This document shows positions 42,899 through 50,435 of a stretch of DNA of 64,000 nt, in pieces. Source of the stretch: Bordetella genomosp. 11 (GTDB taxonomy: Bacteria; Pseudomonadota; Gammaproteobacteria; Burkholderiales; Burkholderiaceae_B); NCBI RefSeq assembly GCF_002261215.1, contig NZ_NEVS01000001.1, positions 744,001 through 808,000 on the forward strand, given 5' to 3'. Position numbers and translations under genes: made by a program. The notes under the pieces were generated by a model. The model saw only the letters and a program-made list of their open reading frames with translations. It was not told the DNA's origin and did no database searches. The stretch's first letter is position 1, and each line of letters opens with the position of its first letter.

Positions 42899-42918
42899 TG
42901 TGTGTATGTGTGTATGTG
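42899..42918. repeat. Small tandem repeat TGTGTGTA x2.5
   Basis: Two and a half copies of the 8-bp unit TGTGTGTA lie in the 213-bp gap between the zeta-kinase stop and the kaiC-like start. The tract is about 130 bp upstream of the kaiC-like gene, so length change could alter its promoter. Otherwise the gap holds no gene. Confidence 0.5.
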
Positions 42919-42981
42919 CGATGCGGCGGGCGCCGGATGCGCGAAGGGTTGCGTGCAACGCGCGCGCTCGCGTATCGAGGA

Positions 42982-43614
42982 TCAGGGCGCGTCCGCGAAG
43001 GCTGCCTCGACCAGCGGCTTGGCCCAGTCCGGTGTCGTGCTTGCCTCGCGATGCGTGGCGGGAAAGATCCGCCGCCCATCGTCCATCCAGAGCACGAGCC
43101 GGGGTTCCGGTATGGCCTGGCCGACGGCGACGTCGAGGCTGTTGTCGTAGACGCGCAATTGCGCCAGCCTGGGCATCAAGGCCAGCAGATTCAACAGCGA
43201 CGTGCGGCAGCGCTGCCGGATGCGGCCTTCAGGAATATCGTGACCGCCCTGCGCGACGCGAAGCCGGACGCGGGCAATATGCTGCTCTGCGTCGCGCAGC
43301 CCGCAGAACCAGACCAGGATGTCGTGCGTGGCCGCTGCGGCGATCAGCTTGCGCACGATGGTGCGGCCGCCCAGTGTGGTTTCGAAGGCGAACGATTTGC
43401 CTGACGATACGGCGCGTTCCAGGCGTCGCACGCCTTCGTTCCAGGCGGCGGCGTTGGCGTCTTCCACCGCGTAGCCGTGGTGCCGCGCCAGTTCGCGGGC
43501 AAAGGTATCCGGGTTGAACCACGTCATTCCCGCCTGCGTCAGCAGATGGCCGCCGATCGAGCTTTTGCCCGCGCCATTCACACCTGCAAGCACATAAACG
43601 ACGGGGCGCGACAT
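42982..43614 (-). CDS. Zeta-toxin-like kinase
   Basis: A 210-residue P-loop kinase of the zeta toxin group, which phosphorylates UDP-N-acetylglucosamine-type substrates in known members. Walker A is AGVNGAGKSSI (residues 10-20). The substrate-site FNPDTFARELA and FAFETTLGG segments match zeta and its chromosomal relatives. There is no epsilon antitoxin; instead a Phd-like gene lies directly upstream, with the stop and this ATG overlapping by one base (TGATG at 43612-43616). That coupling supports a toxin-antitoxin pair, though a housekeeping kinase role is possible. Confidence 0.82.
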   Translation of the reverse strand: MSRPVVYVLAGVNGAGKSSIGGHLLTQAGMTWFNPDTFARELARHHGYAVEDANAAAWNEGVRRLERAVSSGKSFAFETTLGGRTIVRKLIAAAATHDILVWFCGLRDAEQHIARVRLRVAQGGHDIPEGRIRQRCRTSLLNLLALMPRLAQLRVYDNSLDVAVGQAIPEPRLVLWMDDGRRIFPATHREASTTPDWAKPLVEAAFADAP

Positions 43615-43973
43615 CAATACGTGGGCCCGGCCTTGACCTTGCCGTCGAGCCGGCCGGGCGACCGCATCGCGGCGCGCAGGCGATCCCCGGCGTCGTCATC
43701 GTCCAGCACCGCCAGCCGTTCATCGAAACGGCGACGCAGCTCCGCCAGCGGATCGGGCATGGCCTGGTTGGCGGCCTGCGCGGCGTGCACCAGGCGCGCG
43801 TATTCGGCCGTGGACAGGATCACGGCCTCCGGCTGATTGTGATTGGTGATCAGCAGCCGGCCTTCGGTCGCCAGCGCGCGCATCATGCCGCGCCAGCCCT
43901 CTTTCTTGACGGACGACGCGGCGGCGACCGGCAAGCGGTCCAGGGCATCGTCCAGGGGGGCAGGCAGGTTCAT
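43614..43973 (-). CDS. Phd/YefM-like antitoxin candidate
   Basis: A 119-residue protein with the YefM/Phd-type opening: a helix, the strand RLLITNHNQPEAVILSTAEYARLVHAA, and an acidic, likely unfolded C-terminal half (DERLAVLDDDDAGDRL). The N-domain would bind DNA and the C-terminal part would wrap the toxin. It precedes and overlaps the zeta-like kinase gene by one base. Inverted repeats at 43993-44022 just upstream are the probable autoregulatory site. Confidence 0.8.
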   Translation of the reverse strand: MNLPAPLDDALDRLPVAAASSVKKEGWRGMMRALATEGRLLITNHNQPEAVILSTAEYARLVHAAQAANQAMPDPLAELRRRFDERLAVLDDDDAGDRLRAAMRSPGRLDGKVKAGPTY

Positions 43974-43992
43974 GGCGTCATCCGGCGTATCG

Positions 43993-44066
43993 ATTTGGCC
44001 ATTTTACCCATAATTCCCAAATTGAACCGGCTTCCACGAATGGGTGTCACAGTCGATTTCAAATCG
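43993..44066. promoter_or_regulatory. Inverted repeats in the antitoxin/RcnB divergent promoter
   Basis: ATTTGG (43993-43998) and CCAAAT (44017-44022) are perfect 6-bp arms 20 bp upstream of the antitoxin start. CGATTT-C-AAATCG (44054-44066) is a 13-bp palindrome about 100 bp upstream of the rcnB-like gene. The first suits antitoxin autoregulation; the second is unassigned. Confidence 0.4.
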
Positions 44067-44164
44067 GGGCCGCCCTTACGGCAGGTAACGAATGCGCGCT
44101 TCTCATCCATTGGGCGCCGATATAGTCGGGCCGTCGGCATGTGCCGACATCGCAGGAGTAAGCC

Positions 44165-44665
44165 GTGAGAATGAAAAGAAAGATCGCGTCGGCGGTAGTG
44201 GCGACGATGCTCGCGACCAGTTGCAGCTATGTATGGGCGCAGCCCGGGCCCCCGGGACAACAGCATGGCAACGGCTCCCAGGGCCCGCAACGCGGCAACG
44301 GCCCTCCCGGGCCACCGCGCGGCGACGGTCTTTCCGGACAGGACCACGGGCGCCCGGGGCCGCAGAAAAAGGATTCCCACGACCACGACCGCCACGACTA
44401 CGGCAAGGGCCGGCCGCCCGGCCATTCCAAGGGCGACGACCGCGATAGGCACCAGGCCTACCGGGGCGACCCCCCGCCGGAACGCTGGCACAAGGGCCAA
44501 CGCGTGCCCCAGCCCTATCGCGGCTATCAATATGTGGTCGAGGACTGGCGGCCTTACCACCTGCACCAGCCGCCGCACGGGTACCAGTGGATCAGCGTCG
44601 GCCCGGATTTCTTCCTGATCGGCGTGGCCACCGGTGTGGTGCTGGAATCGGTGTTCGGCAACTGA
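44165..44665 (+). CDS. RcnB family periplasmic protein (GTG start)
   Basis: A 166-residue exported protein. A signal peptide (RKIASAVVATMLATSCSYVWA, cut before QPGPPG) precedes a low-complexity Pro/Gly/His/Asp-rich stretch of 75 residues (repeated DHDRHD-like metal-binding runs). An RcnB domain follows: YVVEDWRPYHLHQPPHGYQWI, then FLIGVATGVVLE. E. coli RcnB affects nickel/cobalt homeostasis, and the His/Asp-rich linker would suit metal binding. GTG 44165 is favoured over ATG 44171 because AGGAG (44154-44158) is six bases from it. Confidence 0.88.
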   Translation: MRMKRKIASAVVATMLATSCSYVWAQPGPPGQQHGNGSQGPQRGNGPPGPPRGDGLSGQDHGRPGPQKKDSHDHDRHDYGKGRPPGHSKGDDRDRHQAYRGDPPPERWHKGQRVPQPYRGYQYVVEDWRPYHLHQPPHGYQWISVGPDFFLIGVATGVVLESVFGN

Positions 44666-44702
44666 CAATCGACGCGGGCGCGATGGCCGGCGGCTGTTTG
44701 GG

Positions 44703-45017
44703 CTAACCCAGATCGCCGCGGCCGCGCTGCGATTCGAGGTTGTGCACATGCACGTGGCGGCCGGCGGCCACGGCGCTGGACAGGCGGCCCACCGCCACGC
44801 CGTATTTGACGATCTCTTGTCCGGCGTCCAGCGGACGCAGCGCGACCTTGTGCCCGTAAGGCACCGGCTCGCATACGTCCACCATGCCTTGGCCCGAGCC
44901 GGCGAGCGGAACGGGACCTCGTTCACGGATGTCGCCGCCCACCACGGTGCCCACATTGTCGTCGCGATGGACCACCCACACTTTCGCCTCGGCGAGCAAG
45001 GATTGAGGATCTTTCAT
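44703..45017 (-). CDS. UxaA small subunit (SAF domain)
   Basis: A 104-residue SAF-domain protein, equivalent to the N-terminal part of altronate/galactarate dehydratase: VWVVHRDDNVGTVVGGDI, then GMVDVCEPVPYGHKVALRPL and ILKYG-like EIVKYGVAVG. It partners with the large subunit encoded directly upstream, whose stop overlaps this start (ATGA at 45014-45017). Together they would dehydrate a sugar acid. It is the last gene of the operon. Confidence 0.9.
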   Translation of the reverse strand: MKDPQSLLAEAKVWVVHRDDNVGTVVGGDIRERGPVPLAGSGQGMVDVCEPVPYGHKVALRPLDAGQEIVKYGVAVGRLSSAVAAGRHVHVHNLESQRGRGDLG

Positions 45018-46168
45018 ACGGATTCCCCTATGCGGCTGATGGCGGTCTCGGTTTCGCCCAGGATTTCGCAGCGCGTCAACCGGCCGTTCAGCACCGCGGC
45101 CATCGCGTCCCGGACCCGTTCCCCCGCATCTTCCAACGAGCGGCCGTGCAGCAGTACGTCGCTGAGGTCGACATCGATGTGATCGGCGAATGTCCGGCAG
45201 GTCCGATCGTTGCCGCATATCTTGACGGTGGGCGACACGGGATTGCCGATCGAATTTCCCACGCCGGTGGCGAAAAGAATCAGGTGACAGCCACCGGCCG
45301 CCAGCGCGGTGATGTTTTCCGTGGCGGGCGCGGGCGCGTCCATCAAGTACAGGCCCGGCGCAGACGCCGCCTCGCCATAGTCCAGTACGCCATGGATGGG
45401 CCGGCTGCCTGTCTTGCAGATGGAGCCCAGCGACTTTTCCTCTATGGTGGTCAGGCCGCCGCGGATATTGTCGGGCGCGGGGTTGGTTTTGTTCAGGTCC
45501 ACGCCGGCACGCCGGGCGATTTCCTCGTATTTGCGGATGGTGGCGTCGATGCGCCCACGCACGCCGGCACTGGCCGCGCGCGCGCCCAGGGCCGCCTCGC
45601 CGCCCAGGCATTCCACCGGTTCGGAAAAAATCGCGGTCGCGCCGGCGTCGACCAGTCCGTCAGTGACCCAGCCGATTGCCGGGTTGGCGACCAGGCCGGA
45701 AGTGGTGTCGGAGCCGCCGCACTCCAGGCCGATGACGAATTCCGATATTTGCGCCGGTTCGCGCCGCAGCGTTTCGGCTTGCGCACGCCATTCCTTGAGC
45801 AGGGCCAGGCCACGCCGGAAAAGGGCGGGTGTGCCGCCTTCTTCCTGGATGCCCATGACTTCGCACGGCGTGCCCGCGGCGCGGATGCCGTCGTAGACGC
45901 GCGTGCCGGCGACGCGCTCCAGGCTGACCACCAATGTCGCGTAGACGTTGGGATGGCTGCCCAGCCCCACCATCGTTCGGATCGACAAGGCCAGGTCCGC
46001 GCCCAACTGGCCACGGCCATAGAGCGGTGTAATCGCGACGCAGTCGGGCAGCGCCGCGGCCAGCCGGCGCGCCACCGGGTTGGCCGCGTCCGTGGCGGCG
46101 ACCACCGCCAGCAGGTTGCGTATGCCCCGGCGCCCATCGGGGCGCGTATAGGCGGTCAATGCAGTCAT
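45014..46168 (-). CDS. UxaA-family sugar-acid dehydratase, large subunit
   Basis: A 384-residue D-galactarate/altronate dehydratase-type large subunit. It starts at GYxRPDGRRGIRN (YTRPDGRRGIRNLLAVV), contains FVIGLECGGSDTTSGLVANPA (metal/Fe-site cysteine motif) and ends with VSPTVKICGNDRTC and LPDID-like DHIDVDLSDVL. UxaA members eliminate water from aldonic or aldaric acids. The substrate is probably a sugar acid, given the dehydrogenase, M14 deacylase and Bug receptor in the same operon; which one is unknown. Confidence 0.92.
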   Translation of the reverse strand: MTALTAYTRPDGRRGIRNLLAVVAATDAANPVARRLAAALPDCVAITPLYGRGQLGADLALSIRTMVGLGSHPNVYATLVVSLERVAGTRVYDGIRAAGTPCEVMGIQEEGGTPALFRRGLALLKEWRAQAETLRREPAQISEFVIGLECGGSDTTSGLVANPAIGWVTDGLVDAGATAIFSEPVECLGGEAALGARAASAGVRGRIDATIRKYEEIARRAGVDLNKTNPAPDNIRGGLTTIEEKSLGSICKTGSRPIHGVLDYGEAASAPGLYLMDAPAPATENITALAAGGCHLILFATGVGNSIGNPVSPTVKICGNDRTCRTFADHIDVDLSDVLLHGRSLEDAGERVRDAMAAVLNGRLTRCEILGETETAISRIGESV

Positions 46169-46213
46169 GGCTATCCTCGGTGCGACTGGGTCGCTGGATT
46201 GGATTCCGCGCCC

Positions 46214-47278
46214 TTACAGCAGGGGCGCGGCCGGCGCGGCGTAGCGCTGCGCCGCCGCGCGCAATTCATCGACGAGTTTGGCGGGCAAGGGAATGCCGGC
46301 GGCGGCGCGCTCGGCGGCGATCTGCCGCCGCCGTTCACCCGGCAGCCGGATGGGGTGCGCCGGATCGGCGCGCGGCGCCGCGCGCGCGCGTTCCAGCAGC
46401 GCATCGATACGGGCCAGATAGGCAGCGCGCTCCATCATCGCTTCGGGATGGATGGCGATGAAGCAATGCGGGACGCCGGCCGGCAGGCCATCCTGCGCCG
46501 CTTGCGATTTCACGTCGGGCGCCATGACGCCGTCGGCCAGCACGCTGTTCAGCACTTCCAGCGCCACGATCAATGCATATCCCTTGGCGCCTCCCATGGG
46601 CAGGACGGATCCCTTCAACGCCAGGGCGGGATCGGTCGTGGGCTGGCCGTCCGCGTCCAGCGCCCAGTCGGCGGGAATCGGCTGTCCCAGCAATTCCGCC
46701 AGCAGTATGTTCCCGCGCGAGCTCACGCTGGTGGCCAGGTCGACGACCAATGGGTCAGTGCTGGTGGGCGCCGCGAACGCCAACGGGCTGTTGGTAAAGA
46801 AGGCCTGCCTGCCGCCCCAGGGCGCCACCGTGGGTTCGCCGCCGGACGAGCACAAACCCATCATGCCCTGCGCCGCGGCCTGCTCGCAGTACCAGGCGGC
46901 ATACGAAAAATGGTTGCTGGCGCGCACGGCGACGTAGCCGACGCCGAAGCGGCGCGCGCGCTCGATCGCCTCGCGCATGCCCACATGGCCCGCCAGCGGT
47001 CCGAGGGCATTGTCGCCATCGACCACCGCCGTCGCCGCGAATTCGCGAACCACGCGCGGCTCCCCGCGCGCGTTGATCGCGCCTTGCGCGAGGCGGCGCA
47101 GGTAGGTCGGCAGCCGCGCCATGCCGTGCGTGTCGACGCCGTGCAAGCTGGCCGCCACCAGGCAGTCCGCGACGAGCGCGGCGTGGTCCGTGGGGACGTC
47201 CAGCGACCGCAGGGCCGCCACGCTGAATTCATGCAGACGCGCGGCGGGGTAGCGCGTGGCGGGATGGTCGGTCGGCAT
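46214..47278 (-). CDS. Malate/L-lactate dehydrogenase family (Ldh2) oxidoreductase
   Basis: A 354-residue NAD(P)-dependent dehydrogenase of the YbiC/YlbC/AllD type. GVDTHGMARLPTYLRRL is the family signature, followed by ASNHFSYAAWYCEQAA, SPLAFAAPT and VLPMGGAKGYALIVALEVL (NAD site). These enzymes oxidise 2-hydroxy acids such as malate, lactate, ureidoglycolate or sulfolactate. TGATG overlap couples it to the deacylase upstream. Confidence 0.92.
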   Translation of the reverse strand: MPTDHPATRYPAARLHEFSVAALRSLDVPTDHAALVADCLVAASLHGVDTHGMARLPTYLRRLAQGAINARGEPRVVREFAATAVVDGDNALGPLAGHVGMREAIERARRFGVGYVAVRASNHFSYAAWYCEQAAAQGMMGLCSSGGEPTVAPWGGRQAFFTNSPLAFAAPTSTDPLVVDLATSVSSRGNILLAELLGQPIPADWALDADGQPTTDPALALKGSVLPMGGAKGYALIVALEVLNSVLADGVMAPDVKSQAAQDGLPAGVPHCFIAIHPEAMMERAAYLARIDALLERARAAPRADPAHPIRLPGERRRQIAAERAAAGIPLPAKLVDELRAAAQRYAAPAAPLL

Positions 47279-48297
47279 CAGATCTCCCGCAATCCGGCGG
47301 CATCGGCGATCGCATAACCCTTGGCGCCGGCCTCCGCGGGCCCCGACATGCGGCTGAAGAAAAGAATGCCGTCGCAGGGCGCGGCCAGCGATTCGGATTC
47401 CTCCAGGGTATAGGGGTCCACGACCGAGCCGAGCTTCTCGCCCTTGGTGACGCGCCGGCCCAGGTCTTCCACGCGATTGGCCAGCGAGACGACATAGCCG
47501 CCCCGTGTCGGATTCGATTCCTTGCGTTCCTTGCGCGTGAACAGGTACTGCCTGCCTTGCAGTTCCGGTTCGCCATCCAGGATGCCCAGCGACTTCATCT
47601 GGTTGCGCAGGCCGCGCACCACGCGCGCCTGGAATTCGTCGGTCATGGGGCCGCTCATGTAGGTGCCGCCGATCTCGACGCCGGCCGCGGCGCGGCCGGT
47701 GCTGTTCAGATAGCCCACGGCGGTGGAGGGCGGCAGGAAGTTCACATGGACCACGCCGGTACCGAATACCCGGCACAGTTCCAGGCTGGCCTCGCGTACC
47801 TCGCCGGTGGCGTCCTCGTTCAGGTCGGCGCGCTGGTGTATGCGGCCGCCCTGTCCTCCCGAGTGCATGTCGCACAACGCATCGACATGGTCCAGTACCT
47901 GGTCCGTCAGGACGCGCGCGATCATCTCGGTCACCGAGCCGCGCGCGTTGCCCGGAAAGCAGCGGTGCAGGTCGGTGTTTTCCCGCTGCTCCGCGCTTTC
48001 GCGGCGGAAGTCCGAGAAGGCCAGCGGATTGCATACCGGCAGGATCACCAGGGCGCCTCGCATCGAGGCCGGATCCGTCTCGCGCCATAGCTGCATCGCC
48101 GACAGCAGCGGCATCGCCTCGTCGCCATGCACGTTGCACAGCACGGCGAATACCTTGCCGGGATGGGCGCCGTTGATCACGTGGACAGGCACGGCCAGAT
48201 CCCCGCGCAGCGTACGCGTGATAGGCAACAGGGTGGACGCGCGTTGTCCCGGCTGGACTTCCAGCCCGGCGATACGCAGGATATTTTCTTTAGGCAT
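47278..48297 (-). CDS. Succinylglutamate desuccinylase/aspartoacylase-like M14 deacylase
   Basis: A 339-residue M14-type zinc hydrolase of the AstE/aspartoacylase branch. Zinc ligands are in CNVHGDE (His and Glu) and DMHSGGQGG (His), and CNPLAF and the Arg pair near SDFRRES suit a carboxylate substrate. The C-terminal beta-barrel ends in PCDGILFFSRMSGPAEAG. It would cleave an amide between an acyl group and an amino acid or amino sugar acid, releasing substrates for the dehydrogenase and UxaA enzymes. This is inference from context. Confidence 0.88.
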   Translation of the reverse strand: MPKENILRIAGLEVQPGQRASTLLPITRTLRGDLAVPVHVINGAHPGKVFAVLCNVHGDEAMPLLSAMQLWRETDPASMRGALVILPVCNPLAFSDFRRESAEQRENTDLHRCFPGNARGSVTEMIARVLTDQVLDHVDALCDMHSGGQGGRIHQRADLNEDATGEVREASLELCRVFGTGVVHVNFLPPSTAVGYLNSTGRAAAGVEIGGTYMSGPMTDEFQARVVRGLRNQMKSLGILDGEPELQGRQYLFTRKERKESNPTRGGYVVSLANRVEDLGRRVTKGEKLGSVVDPYTLEESESLAAPCDGILFFSRMSGPAEAGAKGYAIADAAGLREI

Positions 48298-48318
48298 GAT
48301 GCGACTCTCTCTCCATTG

Positions 48319-49380
48319 TCAGTTGATCACCGCGCCGGAATCGCGCACGGCCGTGCCCATTTCCGCGATCAGCGATGTCATCCGTGCCGTGAATGCGGCC
48401 GGGCTGATATCGACCGGGTCGGCGCCGACGCTGTCGTAGAACTGACGCGTCCCGGATTCCTTCAGTACGCCGCTTACCGCGGCATTGATACGATCGACGA
48501 TTTCCGGCGGCATGCCCGCCGGGCCCAGGATCCCCGAGTACAGGACCATGTCGAAGCCCGGCAGCGTCGTGGCGATGGGCGGCACGCCGGGCAGCGTCTC
48601 GTTGGACGTCGTCGACGTGACCCCCAGGGCCCGCAGCTTGCCGGTGCGGATCTGCGGCAAGGCGGGCGGCAGCGCCGAAAAGGTCGCCGAAGCCTGGCCG
48701 CCCAGTGTCGCCATCACCGCATCGGAGCTGCCCTTGTACGGGACATGCACCATGTCGATGCCGGCCATGCGCTTGAGCGTCTCGCCGGCCAGGTGCAGGA
48801 TGGTGCCGTTGCCCGACGACGCGTAGTTCAGGTGGCCCGGCTTTGCCTTGGCCAATGCGATGAACTGCTGCAGGTTGGCGGCCGGTACGTCGGGCGGTAT
48901 GACCAGGGCCAGCGGCGCGGCCGCCAGCAGCGCGATATCCGTGAAATCCTTATCGCTCTTGAACGGCAGGGATTTGTAGAGGGTGGCGTTGATGGCGTGC
49001 GTCGTGACGTCCGCGAAGTACAGCGTGTAGCCGTCGGGCGCCGCCTTGGCAACGATGCCGGCGGCGATCGTGGTGCCCGCGCCGGGCCGGTTTTCCACGA
49101 CGACGGACGTTTTCAGGGCTTCGGACAGCTTCTGTGCCCAGAAGCGGCCCATCACGTCCGACACGCCGCCCGGTGGAAACGGGATCAACATCCGGATCGG
49201 CCGGTTGGGCCAGTCCTGCGCCGCGGCGGGTGCCGCGGCCAGGATTCCGGCAGCGGCCGAGGCCATCAGAATGACGTTGATCAGGCCGCGCAGTTTTACC
49301 CTTGCGCGCATGAGCGGATTGGCGGATTGGACAGCCGAGCGGCTGCCCGGCCCCGTGCGGGCCGCAGCAAACAGAATCAT
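48319..49380 (-). CDS. Bug-type tripartite tricarboxylate receptor (periplasmic)
   Basis: A 353-residue Bug/TctC solute receptor. The signal peptide is the stretch INVILMASAAAGILAAA, cut before QDWPNRP; that Trp-Pro-x-Arg-Pro-Ile opening and the PFPPGGVSDVMGR loop are diagnostic of Bug proteins, which bind carboxylates through two water-mediated contacts. ATG 49380 has AAGGGGA upstream; a later ATG at 49311 would give a shorter, more usual leader but lacks a ribosome site. No tctA or tctB membrane genes lie in the window, so this receptor is an orphan. Confidence 0.9.
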   Translation of the reverse strand: MILFAAARTGPGSRSAVQSANPLMRARVKLRGLINVILMASAAAGILAAAPAAAQDWPNRPIRMLIPFPPGGVSDVMGRFWAQKLSEALKTSVVVENRPGAGTTIAAGIVAKAAPDGYTLYFADVTTHAINATLYKSLPFKSDKDFTDIALLAAAPLALVIPPDVPAANLQQFIALAKAKPGHLNYASSGNGTILHLAGETLKRMAGIDMVHVPYKGSSDAVMATLGGQASATFSALPPALPQIRTGKLRALGVTSTTSNETLPGVPPIATTLPGFDMVLYSGILGPAGMPPEIVDRINAAVSGVLKESGTRQFYDSVGADPVDISPAAFTARMTSLIAEMGTAVRDSGAVIN

Positions 49381-49501
49381 GGCACTTCCCCTTGAAATTT
49401 CGCCGGCGGCCCTATGGGCTCATGAGGTGGCGGAATTCATTCTGCGGCGGAGGAAGGCCATAGATCAAATGATTTATTTCGATGCGGCCTATCGATGGCA
49501 G

Positions 49502-50404
49502 TTATAGCGGCCTGCCGGCGCCGCGGTCGGCGTATTCGGCCATCAACATCTCGGCCAGCCGTTGCGCCGCCGCCGAGCGCGTCCCGTGCCGGCGCCAGAG
49601 GATCGCCGCGCGGCGCTTGGGCACGGGATCGGTCAGGCGCACGGCCTTGACGCGCCTTGTATCGCCTACCGCGCCTTGGGGCAGGACGGTGGCCAGGGCG
49701 GTGTCGCGTATGGTCGCCAGGATGGGATCGATGGCGTTCATTTCCAGCACGACATGGGGCGTCGCGCCGATACTGGCGAAATAATCATCCAGGTATGCGC
49801 GCGCGCCGAATTCGGGGGTGAGCAGGACCAGGGACAGTTCGGCCAATCGTTTCATCGCAATGCTGCGTCGCGCGGCCCAGGGATGGCGCGCACCGACCAC
49901 AAGTACCAGGGCTTCGTCGAAGAGGGTCTGGGATTCGATTTGTCCGTCATCCGCCGGCTCCAGGTAGCCGATGGCGCAATCCAGCCGGCCGCTCAGCAGT
50001 TCCTTTTCCATATCGTGCCGCGACAGCTGGCGCGCGACGATCCGCACGCCGGGATAGCGGGACGCATAATCCGCGAAGACCGCGGGCAAGCGCGTGTTCG
50101 AAAACGAATGGAAGACCGCGACCGACAGATTGCCGCGTATCAGGCCTTCCAGTTCGTGGACCGCCATCACGCCGGCGGCAACGTCCTGCATGGCCTGGGC
50201 CGCATGGGCCCGGAACACTTCGCCGGCGGCAGTCGGTTCGGTGCGCGCGCCGCGCCGTTCCAGCAGCCGGGTGCCGAGTTCTTCCTCCAGTTGCTGGATC
50301 TGATGCGACAAGGTGGGCTGCGTGACGTGCAGGCGGTCGGCCGCGCGGGAAAAGCTCTTTGCTTCGCAGATGGCAAGGAAGTAGCGCAGGTGTCGAAGTT
50401 CCAT
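49502..50404 (-). CDS. LysR-family regulator of the sugar-acid operon
   Basis: A 300-residue LysR-type regulator, with HTH FSRAADRLHVTQPTLSHQIQQLEEELGTRLL, CynR/CbbR-like. It precedes the Bug-M14-Ldh-UxaA operon by 121 bp on the same strand, which is the usual position of the operon regulator here, and would respond to the operon's carboxylate. Its start ATG 50404 is 31 bp downstream of the P-type ATPase stop, so readthrough from that gene is possible. Confidence 0.92.
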   Translation of the reverse strand: MELRHLRYFLAICEAKSFSRAADRLHVTQPTLSHQIQQLEEELGTRLLERRGARTEPTAAGEVFRAHAAQAMQDVAAGVMAVHELEGLIRGNLSVAVFHSFSNTRLPAVFADYASRYPGVRIVARQLSRHDMEKELLSGRLDCAIGYLEPADDGQIESQTLFDEALVLVVGARHPWAARRSIAMKRLAELSLVLLTPEFGARAYLDDYFASIGATPHVVLEMNAIDPILATIRDTALATVLPQGAVGDTRRVKAVRLTDPVPKRRAAILWRRHGTRSAAAQRLAEMLMAEYADRGAGRPL

Positions 50405-50435
50405 CACATTCCCAAGATGTCCGCCGCCGCGGGCT

